This document shows, in pieces, positions 9,030 to 17,073 of a DNA stretch of 64,000 bases. Below the pieces are notes generated by a model that saw only the letters and a list, made by a program, of their open reading frames with translations, ran no database searches and was not told where the DNA came from. The stretch comes from Actinokineospora globicatena (GTDB taxonomy: Bacteria > Actinomycetota > Actinomycetes > Mycobacteriales > Pseudonocardiaceae), in assembly GCF_024171945.1 (NCBI RefSeq), contig NZ_JAMTCR010000005.1, positions 744,001-808,000 of the forward strand, given 5' to 3'. Position numbers and translations under genes: made by a program. Every line of letters begins with the position of its first letter. The first letter of the stretch is position 1.

Positions 9030-10040
9030 ATGCGTGGCGCCGTGAGTTTCGTGGGAGCTGGACCGGGGGCGGCCGACCTCATCACCCTGCGCGGAGCGGC
9101 CAGGATCGCCGAGGCGGACCTGGTGCTCTACACCCCGAGCGCGGTCGACCCGCTGTGGCTGCGCGAGCACACCAGGGCCGACGCCGACCTCGTCGACCAC
9201 GCCCGCCTCGGCGCCGACGAACTCGCCGAGCTCCTCCGCAGGCTCGCCAGCCGCCACCACCGCGCCGTCCGGCTCGTCGCCGGTGATCCCGCGCACTGCC
9301 CGGACCTGCGCGAACAGCGGGAGCTGTGCGCGCGGCTCGGCCTGGACACCGAGGTGGTGCCCGGGGTGTCGCCGGTGTCGGCAGCGGCGGCCGCGACCGG
9401 GAACGCGCTGGTCGAGACGGCGGGCGCCGACACCGTGGTGCTCACCGAGGCCGACTTCGAGCGGGTCCGCGAGCTCGCCGCCGACGGGCGCACGGTCGCC
9501 GTGCAGGCCCCGGCCGCGCGCGCCGCCGAACTCGTCGAGGCGCTGCTGTCCGCCGGGCTGGACCCGGAGGTGCCGGTGGTGGTCGCGCACAAGGTCAGCT
9601 GGGCCGACGAGACGCTGCTGCGCACGACGGTCGGCGAGCTCGTCGCGGAGGTCAAGCGCGCCAACCTGTGGCGGCACGCGCTGTTCCTCGTCGGCGACGC
9701 CCTGCGCCAGGCCAAGCCGAGGGCGGGCTACGCGCCGCGCGAGACCGAGACCGGCAAGCGGTGGACGTCGCGGTCGTGGCGCTCGACCGGCACGTGGTCG
9801 CGCCGGTCGTTCCCGGAGCCCGATCCGGTCGTCGCCGAGCCGGAGCCCGACGACGTGGACCTCGCCGCGGACGCCCCGGTCGAGCCGGTGGTGGACGCGG
9901 CCGAGCCCGTGCGGGTGGAGTCCGTGCCCGAGGTCCCGGTCGCGTCGCAGCCCGATCCGGTCGTCAAGCGGCCCGCGGTGACCAAGAAGCAGCCCGCGCG
10001 CACGGCGAGGAGTGGCGCACGGCGCGGCGCGAAGAAGTGA
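9030..10040 (+). CDS. cobM: Precorrin-4 C11-methyltransferase-like, with acidic tail
   Basis: SAM-dependent tetrapyrrole methylase of the CobM/CbiF type, which methylates precorrin-4 at C11 in cobalamin synthesis. The N-terminal VSFVGAGPGAADLITLRGA and the block VPGVSPVSAAAAATG are family hallmarks, and SWADETLLRTTVGEL matches the CobM end of the domain. The usual LYGA block is replaced by AGDPAHCPDLREQ, so it is a divergent member. After about residue 245 there is a roughly 90-residue low-complexity tail rich in Pro, Glu, Val and Arg/Lys, not part of the fold. The ATG at 9030 starts the domain directly. cobL follows after 31 bases, supporting the call. Confidence 0.75.
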   Translation: MRGAVSFVGAGPGAADLITLRGAARIAEADLVLYTPSAVDPLWLREHTRADADLVDHARLGADELAELLRRLASRHHRAVRLVAGDPAHCPDLREQRELCARLGLDTEVVPGVSPVSAAAAATGNALVETAGADTVVLTEADFERVRELAADGRTVAVQAPAARAAELVEALLSAGLDPEVPVVVAHKVSWADETLLRTTVGELVAEVKRANLWRHALFLVGDALRQAKPRAGYAPRETETGKRWTSRSWRSTGTWSRRSFPEPDPVVAEPEPDDVDLAADAPVEPVVDAAEPVRVESVPEVPVASQPDPVVKRPAVTKKQPARTARSGARRGAKK

Positions 10041-10071
10041 GTCCCGTTCACGGGCGTGGTCGAATACCGCT

Positions 10072-11238
10072 ATGACGGTGACCGTGGTTGGCGGCCAGGC
10101 AGGACTCGAGCGCGGCGTGCTCGACGCGGCGGACCTGGTCGTCGGCCCGAGAGCGCTGCTCGGGGACTACGCGGGGTCGGCGCGGGTGATCGAGTCCGCT
10201 GGACCGCTGAGCGCCGAGGTGATCGACTCCCTCGCGGCCGCGTCCGCCGCGGTTCTCGTCGTCTCCGGCGATCCCGGGTTCTTCGGTGACCTGCGGGTGC
10301 TGCGCGAGCGCGGGATCCCGGTCGTGGTGCGGCCCGGCGTGACCGACGTGCAGCGCCTGGCCGCGCTGCTGCGCAGGCCGTGGGACGACATCACCGTCGT
10401 CAGCGCCGCAGGCCGCGACTTCCGGCACGCGGTGAACGTCTGCCGCGCCCGCAAGGCCGTCGCCGTGCTGACCGCCCCCGGTGCCGGACCCGCTGAACTG
10501 GCAAGGGAACTGCGCGGGTGGCGGCGTGCGATCGCGGTGCTCGAGGACGTCGGCGGCCCGGCGGAACAACTGTCCGTTGTGGACGTCACCGAGGCCGAGC
10601 GGCGGCGCTGGCGCGAGCCGAACCTGGTGCTGTGCCTGACCTCCATCGACGCCGTGGGCACGGCGAGGTGGATCGCCGGTGGTGAACCGGTGCCCCCGGC
10701 CGACGGGTGGGCGTTGCCCGAAAGCGCTTTCGCCACCCGTGCGGGAGTCGGCACGCCGTCGGAGGTCGCCGCGTTGGTGTTGGCCAGGCTCGCCCCGCGT
10801 CCGGGAACACTGGTGTGGGACGTGTGCGCGGGCTCCGGCGCCGTCGGCATCGAGGCGGCCCGCCTCGGCGCGGCCGTGATCGCCGTCGAGCGCGACGCGG
10901 GCCTGTGCGTGCGCATCGTCGCCAACGCCGCCGCGCACGACGTCGACATCCGGCTCGCCGACGGCGAGGCGCTGACCGACCTCCCCCGACCGGACTCGGT
11001 GTTCCTGGCCTCCTCCCGCCCGGACCTCCTGCGCACCTGCGCCGCCGTCGGCGCCGGTCGCGTCGTGGTCCTGGTGCCGGAACTCGACCGCGTCACCGAG
11101 ACCCGCGACACCCTCGCGGGCGCGGGCTACGAGGTCGACGGCTGCCACCTCACCACCGCGCGCCTCACCCCCACCGCCGACGGCGCCACCTCGCTCACGC
11201 CGATCACCGCCACCACCCTCGTCTGGGCGGCCCGCTGA
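10072..11238 (+). CDS. cobL: Precorrin-6Y C5,15-methyltransferase (CbiE-CbiT fusion)
   Basis: Bifunctional cobalamin enzyme. Residues about 1-200 are a CbiE-like tetrapyrrole methylase (VVGGQAGLERGVLDAADLVV, then VSGDPGFFGDL and VRPGVTDVQRLAALL). Residues about 220-388 are a CbiT-like domain with class I SAM motif LVWDVCAGSGAVGIEAARLG. Together they methylate C5 and C15 and decarboxylate the C12 side chain of precorrin-6Y. Length (388 aa) is normal for CobL fusions. It follows cobM after 31 bases on the same strand, so the two are probably one operon. Confidence 0.9.
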   Translation: MTVTVVGGQAGLERGVLDAADLVVGPRALLGDYAGSARVIESAGPLSAEVIDSLAAASAAVLVVSGDPGFFGDLRVLRERGIPVVVRPGVTDVQRLAALLRRPWDDITVVSAAGRDFRHAVNVCRARKAVAVLTAPGAGPAELARELRGWRRAIAVLEDVGGPAEQLSVVDVTEAERRRWREPNLVLCLTSIDAVGTARWIAGGEPVPPADGWALPESAFATRAGVGTPSEVAALVLARLAPRPGTLVWDVCAGSGAVGIEAARLGAAVIAVERDAGLCVRIVANAAAHDVDIRLADGEALTDLPRPDSVFLASSRPDLLRTCAAVGAGRVVVLVPELDRVTETRDTLAGAGYEVDGCHLTTARLTPTADGATSLTPITATTLVWAAR

Positions 11239-11685
11239 CCCGTTGTCACGGTGTGTCTCCACTCGTACACGTTCAGTGGTCCGCTGTGCGAACTGGTCCA
11301 CAGCGCGGGCACGGCGACGTGACCAGATCGATCCATTGACCGTCGGGACCCCGAGATCGGTCGCGGCGGTGGGCGGTTGGTGGATCGACGGGGCGCGTAC
11401 GGACTCGTTGGCATTAGGCCGAACGCGTGAACGCCGTGCGGCGCCGCGCTGGTGGAATGCCTGTGGCGCTGGGGAAGTGCTGAGCCGGATGGCCGGGGTC
11501 GGGTGTCGGGGCGCGGGCTCATCCCAGTTGCCAGTTGGCCGTGGACGCGCAAGTGTTGCGCCGCTTGTGAAGGATCAATGACGGCTTGGGAGCGCTCTCC
11601 CGGCAACCGTTTCACTACGGGCGCCCACAGAGCGGTGGTAGACCAATAGGATCCGGCCCAGGGGTCCGTGAGGAGCGGAGAACTT
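11239..11685. other. Intergenic region upstream of lipoprotein gene
   Basis: About 450 bases with no supported gene; short open frames here lack a ribosome binding site and coding character. It contains a near-palindrome TGGGAGCGCTCTCCC at 11587-11601 that resembles LacI-family operators, and AGGAGCGGAG at 11671-11680 serves as the ribosome binding site of the next gene. Confidence 0.5.
11587..11601. promoter_or_regulatory. LacI/CebR-like operator candidate
   Basis: TGGGAGCGCTCTCCC is a near-palindrome differing by one inserted base from the TGGGAGCGCTCCCA type site bound by CebR-like LacI regulators in actinomycetes. It lies 85 bases upstream of the lipoprotein start. No LacI gene is in the window, so this is suggestive only. 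Confidence 0.3.
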
Positions 11686-12531
11686 GTGAACACTGCGCGA
11701 ACTGTTCGGATGTCGCGGCGCTCGGTGCTGGTGGCCGGGGTCGGGCTGGGTGCCGGGCTGCTCGCCGGGTGCCAGCAGCAGCCGGGCCCGGGTGCGCAAC
11801 CGGACCCCGTCGTGGGCGCCAAGACGTCCACGAGCGACATCCCGCCGGTGGTCACCGGGCGCAACCTGTCCGCGGGCCGCTACCGCGAGGTCGACATCGT
11901 CATCATCCGACCGGAGGGCGTGCCGCCGGAGCCGATCCCGGTGTGCATCGCGCTGCACGGCGGCTGGGGCGCGGCCAAGGTCTTCCTCGACTACGGGGTG
12001 CCGCAGATGCTGACCCAGATCGTGCGCGACGGGTCGCCGCCCTTCGCGGTGGTCGCGGTGGAGGGCGGCAACTGGATCGGCAACAAGGACGACGACCCGC
12101 AGCGCATGCTCAACGAGGACCTGCCCGGCTGGCTCGCCTACCACGACCTGGCCACCACGCCGTTCTCCGTCGTCGGCTTCGGCGAGGGCGGGTCGGCCGC
12201 GCTCAACCAGGGCCGCTCGCCCGGGTTCCAGGCCGTCGCCGCGATCAGCCCCACGCTGTTCCCCACCTGGGACGCCGCGCAGCGCGCCAAGATGTTCGTC
12301 GACCAAGCGCAGTGGGAGCGGGTGGAGCCGTTGCGGCACACCATGGAGCTGGGCAAGACCCCGATCGGCCTGTGGTGCGGCGCCGACGACCCCGAGCGGC
12401 TCGACCTCACCAAGCAGCTGGCGCAGCGGGCCAAGGCGGTCAAGACCGCGTTCGACCCCGGCGGCCACGACGACGCGTACTTCCGCCGGGCCATCCCCGA
12501 GGCGCTCAAGTTCGTCGCGGGCTACCTGTAG
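11686..12531 (+). CDS. TAT lipoprotein, alpha/beta-hydrolase fold without nucleophile Ser
   Basis: Predicted exported lipoprotein of the esterase-like alpha/beta-hydrolase fold. The N-terminus has a twin-arginine signal (RMSRRSVLVAGVGLGAGLLAGC) ending in lipobox LLAGC. Fold landmarks are the oxyanion segment CIALHGGWG near residue 85, LWCGADDP at the position of the acid, and a late GGHDDAYF carrying the catalytic-type His. The nucleophile elbow reads GFGEGG where GxSxGG is expected, so the serine is replaced by glutamate. The protein may therefore be a non-hydrolytic binding protein. The GTG at 11686 follows AGGAGCGGAG. The next gene encodes a membrane protein 51 bases downstream. Confidence 0.75.
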   Translation: MNTARTVRMSRRSVLVAGVGLGAGLLAGCQQQPGPGAQPDPVVGAKTSTSDIPPVVTGRNLSAGRYREVDIVIIRPEGVPPEPIPVCIALHGGWGAAKVFLDYGVPQMLTQIVRDGSPPFAVVAVEGGNWIGNKDDDPQRMLNEDLPGWLAYHDLATTPFSVVGFGEGGSAALNQGRSPGFQAVAAISPTLFPTWDAAQRAKMFVDQAQWERVEPLRHTMELGKTPIGLWCGADDPERLDLTKQLAQRAKAVKTAFDPGGHDDAYFRRAIPEALKFVAGYL

Positions 12532-12582
12532 CCTGCGAGTCGGCGCGCCGTCCGCGCCGACAACGACCTGGGGACCACGCGA

Positions 12583-13524
12583 ATGACCGATCGACCCGAT
12601 CAGCCGGAGCAGCCGAGCGGACCGGAGCCGACCCCGGCGCCGCAGGCGCCGACCCGCACCGACCACACCGGTGCGATCCAGCTCGGCATCGTCCCGTTGC
12701 GGCCGTTGACGCTGCCGGACTTCGTCAGCGGCACGGTGGGGGCGCTGCGGCGCAACGCGCGCGCACTGCTCGGGGTGTCGCTGCTGGTCGCGGTGGCGGG
12801 CGAACTGCTGCGGCTGCTGGTGAGCACGCTGGTGCTCGGCGAGGTCCCCGTGCTGGAGGAGTTCAAGCCGGGTGCCACGGTCGACTGGGACGCGCTGTAC
12901 CCGTACGCCACGGACCTGGCCATCAGCATGGTCAGCATCCTGCTGCTGAGCATCCCGCTCACCGCCGTGGTCAACGTCGTGGTCCCGCGCGCGGTGTTCG
13001 GCCACACCACCAGCGCCCGGCACGCGTTGCGCGAGGCCCTGCCGCACCTGGGTCGGTTGGCGCTCGTCACGCTGGTCACGGTGCTGATCTACGGCGGGCT
13101 CATCGCCCTCGCCGTGCTCGTCCTGACCGCCGGGGGCGGCGCGGGCGCGCTGATCGCGCTGCCGCTGCTCGTCGGAGCCCTCTACCTCGCCGTCGCCTTC
13201 ACCTTCGTCGGATCCGTGGTCGTGGTCGAGGGCCTGGGCCCGATCGCCGCCCTGGACCGCTCGCGCACCCTCGTCCACACCACCGGCTGGTGGCGCCTGG
13301 CGGGCCTCTCCGTGCTGCTCAACGTCGTCCTCGGCCTCTTCGGCATGGTCGTCACCGCGCTGTTCACCCGCCTCAGCGGCGCCAGCCTCCTCGGCGACAC
13401 CCTCGCCGTCATCCTCACCGGAACCCTCACCGGCGTCATCACCATGGTCTTCCAGTGCCTCTGGTACGTCGACTACCGCGCCAGGGCCGAGGGCATCGAG
13501 GGCCTCTGGGTGAAGGCGGGCTGA
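12583..13524 (+). CDS. Multi-pass membrane protein
   Basis: Integral membrane protein of 313 residues with a Pro/Glu-rich cytoplasmic N-terminus (about 45 residues) and some six hydrophobic segments, for example ALLGVSLLVAVAGELLRLLVS, LAISMVSILLLSIPLTAVVNVVV and LSVLLNVVLGLFGMVVTALF. The organisation resembles the glycerophosphoryl-diester-phosphodiesterase membrane-domain proteins common in actinobacteria, but no catalytic domain is attached. It follows the TAT lipoprotein gene closely and may share its transcript. Function is unknown. Confidence 0.72.
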   Translation: MTDRPDQPEQPSGPEPTPAPQAPTRTDHTGAIQLGIVPLRPLTLPDFVSGTVGALRRNARALLGVSLLVAVAGELLRLLVSTLVLGEVPVLEEFKPGATVDWDALYPYATDLAISMVSILLLSIPLTAVVNVVVPRAVFGHTTSARHALREALPHLGRLALVTLVTVLIYGGLIALAVLVLTAGGGAGALIALPLLVGALYLAVAFTFVGSVVVVEGLGPIAALDRSRTLVHTTGWWRLAGLSVLLNVVLGLFGMVVTALFTRLSGASLLGDTLAVILTGTLTGVITMVFQCLWYVDYRARAEGIEGLWVKAG

Positions 13525-13571
13525 ACACCGGACGACCGGCTCTCGCCCGTTCGGCCCAACCGCTTCCGCCC

Positions 13572-13876
13572 CGTTCCGACCTGTCCGAGGTGCACACCCG
13601 CGCGTTGACCGACTGGGGCGTGCCGAACATGCCCGACGACTTCCTCAGCCCCGCGGCGCTGACCGACCCGGCGTGGTCAACTCCTCCGTCGGCCAGTTCC
13701 TCGAGGTCGCGTGGCGGTGGTACTGGTTGACCGAGCTGCTCGACCACGAGAACTTCGACGAGTTCGTCGACGAGGACAGCGAGCTGGTGTTCTTCGACTT
13801 CCTCCGCTGCGCCGACCCGCTCTCGCTCGAGGACGAGCGGGGGACGTTGTGGGGGAACCAGCTGGAGGACGACTGA
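13572..13876 (+). pseudogene. Remnant of a SUKH-4-like immunity protein gene
   Basis: Two pieces that read like one protein lie in different frames. The first, about 13572-13665, gives EVHTRALTDWGVPNMPDDF, like the TRRFLTEVGLP start of SUKH-4 family proteins. The second, 13673-13876, gives VNSSVGQFLEVAWRWY and ends in WGNQLEDD, like the family's C-terminal NSS..F and ADP....W segments. The 60-90 residues expected between them are missing, so I read this as a frameshifted, internally deleted gene. No toxin gene is adjacent. The similarity is from memory of the family pattern and is moderate. Confidence 0.45.
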
Positions 13877-14007
13877 GCCGTTGGTCCCAGCGGGCGCGCC
13901 GGGCACCGGGGGACGCGCTGGCCACCGGCTGAGGCGGTCGTTCGCTCCGTCACACTGTCGGGCGGCGGTTGCGGGTTCGCGGCGGGGGAGCGGGCATGCT
14001 GTCCGGC

Positions 14008-15219
14008 ATGGCAGTCGAGCAGCACTACCTCGCCGGGTTGGACCTGGCCGGGCGTCGCGTCGTCGTCGTCGGCGGTGGGACGGTGGCGCAACGGCGGTTG
14101 CCCCGCTTGGTGCGGTCCGGCGCGGTGATCGAGGTGGTGTCCCCGGAGGCGACGCCGTCGGTGGAGGCCATGGCCGACGCGGGTGAGGTCACCTGGCACC
14201 GGCGGGTCTACCAGGCCGGTGATCTCGCGGACTCCTGGTACGTCCTGTGCTGCACGTCCGACACCGCCGTCAACGCCGCAGTAGCCGAAGAGGCTGAGCG
14301 GACACGGGTTTTCTGCGTGCGCGCGGACGCCGGTAGCGCCGGTAGCGCTGTCACGCCCGCGACCGGTGATCACGACGGTCTGCTCGTCGGCGTACTCGCG
14401 GGTGGTGAGCACCAGAGGTCCGCTGCCATCCGCGACGGTCTGCTCGACGCGCTCCGGGAAGGCCGGATCGCGGACCAGGAACGGGAACCCGCCGGGGTGG
14501 CGTTGGTCGGTGGCGGCCCGGGTGACCCCGAGCTGATCACCGTGCGCGGCCGCCGGTTGTTGGCCCGCGCGGACGTCGTGATCGCCGACCGGCTCGGTCC
14601 CCGGGACCTGCTCGACGAACTCGCCCCCTCGGTCACGGTGATCGACGCCGCGAAGATCCCGTACGGGCGCTCCGCGAGTCAGGACGCCATCAACGATGCG
14701 TTGGTGGCGCACGCCAAGGCGGGCAAGTTCGTGGTGCGGCTCAAGGGCGGCGACCCGTACCTGTTCGGTCGTGGGTTCGAGGAGTTGATCGCGTGCGCTA
14801 AGGCAGGCGTGCCGATCACCGTGGTGCCGGGCGTGACCTCGGCGTTCGCGGTCCCGGCCGCCGCCGATGTCCCGGTGACGCACAGGGGTGTCGCGCACGA
14901 GGTCGTGGTCGTTTCAGGGCACATCGGCCCGGACGACCCGAACACGCTGACCGACTGGTCGGCGCTCGCGCGCCTCGGCGGGACCATCGTGGTGATGATG
15001 GGCGTGGACAAGCTCGCGGCCATCGCGAAGGTCCTGATCAGCGGCGGGCGCGACGCCACGACCCCGGTCGCGGTCATCCAGGAGGGCACCACCCGGTCGC
15101 AGCGCGTCCTGCGTTCCACATTGGACCGCGTGGCCGGTGACCTGGTGGAAGCGGGCATCCGGCCGCCCGCGGTGACCGTGATCGGCCCCGTCGCGGACCT
15201 ACGTACCGCGCTCTCTTAG
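14008..15219 (+). CDS. cysG: Siroheme synthase (CysG-type uroporphyrinogen-III C-methyltransferase)
   Basis: Bifunctional enzyme (403 aa). Residues about 1-150 are a precorrin-2 dehydrogenase/ferrochelatase domain with the NAD motif VVVVGGGTVAQRRL. Residues about 160-403 are the uroporphyrinogen-III methyltransferase, with VALVGGGPGDPELITVRG, the active-site block RLKGGDPYLFGRG and VPGVTSAFAVPA. It makes precorrin-2, the branch point to siroheme (sulfite and nitrite reductases) and to cobalamin, for which cobM and cobL lie 3 kb upstream. The ATG at 14008 starts the family domain. A stack of inverted repeats follows its stop codon. Confidence 0.9.
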   Translation: MAVEQHYLAGLDLAGRRVVVVGGGTVAQRRLPRLVRSGAVIEVVSPEATPSVEAMADAGEVTWHRRVYQAGDLADSWYVLCCTSDTAVNAAVAEEAERTRVFCVRADAGSAGSAVTPATGDHDGLLVGVLAGGEHQRSAAIRDGLLDALREGRIADQEREPAGVALVGGGPGDPELITVRGRRLLARADVVIADRLGPRDLLDELAPSVTVIDAAKIPYGRSASQDAINDALVAHAKAGKFVVRLKGGDPYLFGRGFEELIACAKAGVPITVVPGVTSAFAVPAAADVPVTHRGVAHEVVVVSGHIGPDDPNTLTDWSALARLGGTIVVMMGVDKLAAIAKVLISGGRDATTPVAVIQEGTTRSQRVLRSTLDRVAGDLVEAGIRPPAVTVIGPVADLRTALS

Positions 15220-15221
15220 CA

Positions 15222-15261
15222 GAACAATCAGTACCCGTACTGCGACGACTACGGATTGTTC
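15222..15261. promoter_or_regulatory. Nested inverted repeats after cysG
   Basis: GAACAATC at 15222-15229 pairs with GATTGTTC at 15254-15261, and inside lies CAGTAC CC GTACTG at 15229-15242. The structure could end the cysG transcript or be an operator for the next gene. Confidence 0.4.
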
Positions 15262-15282
15262 CGCGTATGTCCGGACGGTGAT

Positions 15283-15316
15283 GGTGAGGGTCCGCAACTC
15301 AGAGGAGACCCTCACC
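15283..15316 (+). promoter_or_regulatory. Hairpin with ribosome binding site in its loop
   Basis: A perfect 10-bp inverted repeat, GGTGAGGGTC at 15283-15292 and GACCCTCACC at 15307-15316, ends directly before the GTG start at 15317. The 14-base loop holds the AGAGGA Shine-Dalgarno. In mRNA this would place the ribosome binding site in a loop and the start codon against the stem. Confidence 0.55.
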
Positions 15317-15982
15317 GTGGCCTACGCGATCGACCCCTTCCTCAGCCCGAGCACGAGCCCGGGTGACTTCACCCTGTCCGTCGAGCCGCTGTCGATGCGC
15401 GTGGGTAGGCCCGGTAGCGCTACCGCCGTCGTCGTGACGAGGGCGGGCGCGGAGGGGCACACGCTGACGATGTCGGTCACCGGGCTGCCCTGCGGCGCGT
15501 TGGCGACCTTCGAGCCCAAGGTTGTCGAAGCGGGTGAAACGACCCACCTCACCATCGCGATATCAGAGAAGGCGAGCCCGGGCGTCTACCCCGTCACCGT
15601 GCACGCCACGGCGCCCAACGGCATGACGGCGCGCGGCTACGTGTCGCTGACCGTGGACGACGCCACGACCCACGACGGCATCCGGGTGCGGCTGGCGCCC
15701 GAGGAGTCGACGACGCAGCCGGGCTTCCTCACCCAGACGCGCGTCACCGTCTCCACGGACGAGCCCGTGGAGCTCAGCGTCGGCGGCGTCCCACCGGGGA
15801 CCCGGGCCACGTTCAGCCCGGCGCGGTTGCCCGTCGGTGGTGGCGCCTGCACTCTGTGGATCTTCACCAGCCCGTCCGCCGCCCCCGGCGCCTACCCCGT
15901 CGTCGTGACGGCGACAGGAGCGCACGGGCGCGTCGGCGAGGCCATCTTCACCCTGACCATCACCGGGTGGGACCGGCCCTAG
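15317..15982 (+). CDS. Two-domain Ig-like (NEW3-type) protein, no signal peptide
   Basis: Hypothetical protein of 221 residues built of two beta-sandwich repeats of about 90 residues. The first runs from FTLSVEPLSMRVGRPG to SPGVYPVTVHATAPNG, the second from IRVRLAPEESTTQPG to APGAYPVVVTATGAHG. The GVYPVTV / GAYPVVV pair and the LTLTI-type ends are typical of NEW3 / Ig-like domains usually found as appendages of secreted enzymes. Here they stand alone, and the N-terminus (AYAIDPFLSPSTSP) has no export signal. The GTG at 15317 follows AGAGGA; the stop codon lies in the loop of a terminator hairpin. Role unknown. Confidence 0.7.
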   Translation: MAYAIDPFLSPSTSPGDFTLSVEPLSMRVGRPGSATAVVVTRAGAEGHTLTMSVTGLPCGALATFEPKVVEAGETTHLTIAISEKASPGVYPVTVHATAPNGMTARGYVSLTVDDATTHDGIRVRLAPEESTTQPGFLTQTRVTVSTDEPVELSVGGVPPGTRATFSPARLPVGGGACTLWIFTSPSAAPGAYPVVVTATGAHGRVGEAIFTLTITGWDRP

Positions 15983-15992
15983 GGCCGGTCCC
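15969..15992 (+). terminator. Terminator hairpin overlapping the stop codon
   Basis: Perfect 11-bp inverted repeat GGGACCGGCCC / GGGCCGGTCCC with a 2-base spacer; the TAG stop of the Ig-like gene is at its centre. It lies between convergent genes. Confidence 0.6.
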
Positions 15993-16000
15993 CCAGCGGT

Positions 16001-16073
16001 ACTGCTAGGTCGAACTGCACTGCTGGGCCAAATCTGCACTGCTTGGTCGAACGCACGGCTGGGCCGGACTTGC
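16001..16073. repeat. Imperfect direct repeat, two units of about 37 bases
   Basis: Unit one, 16001-16037, and unit two, 16038-16073, share ACTGCT, GGTCGAAC, GCTGGGCC and a terminal TGC. The repeat fills the gap between the terminator and the end of the convergent HTH gene and looks like a small local duplication. Confidence 0.5.
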
Positions 16074-17062
16074 TAGTCCGGCCACTCCCACCGCACGCAG
16101 AGGATCCCGGGACCGAAGTCCAGGGCCACCGCGTGCGCCTTGCCGTCCAGCGTGACGTCGAGCTTGCGCCGGTTGGTCACCTGGTCGTCCATGTCGACGG
16201 TGTACTGCTCCAGGTACGCCGGTAGCGCCCTGGGGTCGAAGCGCAGTTCGAGGACGAACTCGCGCACCGGCCCGGGGAACTTGCGGCAGTAGCTGTCGTC
16301 GCCGCGCGAGTAGGGCGGTCCCGGGTGCCGCAGCACGTAGTCGACGATCGTCGTCTCGCCGCGGTTGAGCGGCTGGTCGAGCAGGATCTCCGCGGCCACG
16401 AGGCCCGCGGTGGGGTCCTGCGCGACCCGGCCGATGCGGCAGGTGTCGCCCGCGACGATCTCGGGGAAGGGTCTGCCGGGCACCTCCAGGTCGTAGACCA
16501 GCAGCGTGCGATCGGCCCCGTCCCGCTCGGCGCGGAATACCTGGCGGATGTTGAGGGCCTTCTCGCCGCGGTCGACGGCGATCTCCATCTTGTCGTGCTG
16601 GCTGATCTTGGTCAGCGCGCTGTCTGTCGTGTAGTCGATGCGCTTGAGCAGGTGCGACACCGGTTCGCTGTTGCCCCACAACGCCTCGACGGTCAGCCGG
16701 GAGGACTCCCGGTTGACCCTGCCGCGCGGCCGCGGTGGGCCGAGCAGCGCGATCAGCGAGCCGGTGGGCACCCCGAGGACGTCCTCCAGATGGCCGAGCG
16801 CGGCCAACGACTCCGCGCGCTCGGGCCTGCGCCGACCGGACTGCCAGTAGCTCAGTGCGGTGACGCTGATCGACACGCCTCGCGCGCGCAGCCGGTACTG
16901 GATCCGGTCGAGGCTCAGACCGCTGGCCTGGATCGCCGACCGCAACGCCGTGGGGAACGCGTCGGCCGCCAGCGACTCGGGCTGCTCGGCCGTCAACGCA
17001 TGGCGGACACTCCCGTTCTGGTGAAGCTCACGAACTGGCTCGCGGGTGATACCGCTACCCAT
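16073..17062 (-). CDS. XRE-type HTH regulator with large C-terminal domain
   Basis: Predicted transcription factor of 329 residues. The N-terminal HTH is LRSAIQASGLSLDRIQYRLRA, then VSISVTALSYWQSGRRRPER, a Cro/C1-like fold at about residues 40-75. The remaining 240 residues, from VNRESSRLTVEALWGN onward, form an uncharacterised beta-rich domain ending in ILCVRWEWPD, probably a sensor. The ATG at 17062 is preceded by GGGAG with five bases between; a GTG at 17068 is possible. It is divergent from aspS across 349 bases that contain oppositely oriented GGGTAACC boxes, plausible self-regulation sites. Confidence 0.75.
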   Translation of the reverse strand: MGSGITREPVRELHQNGSVRHALTAEQPESLAADAFPTALRSAIQASGLSLDRIQYRLRARGVSISVTALSYWQSGRRRPERAESLAALGHLEDVLGVPTGSLIALLGPPRPRGRVNRESSRLTVEALWGNSEPVSHLLKRIDYTTDSALTKISQHDKMEIAVDRGEKALNIRQVFRAERDGADRTLLVYDLEVPGRPFPEIVAGDTCRIGRVAQDPTAGLVAAEILLDQPLNRGETTIVDYVLRHPGPPYSRGDDSYCRKFPGPVREFVLELRFDPRALPAYLEQYTVDMDDQVTNRRKLDVTLDGKAHAVALDFGPGILCVRWEWPD

Positions 17063-17073
17063 GTTCACTCCCT

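Noticed and set aside
11243-11649. Short plus-strand frames between cobL and the TAT lipoprotein
   Set aside because: No Shine-Dalgarno, no conserved text and mixed codon use; treated as intergenic.
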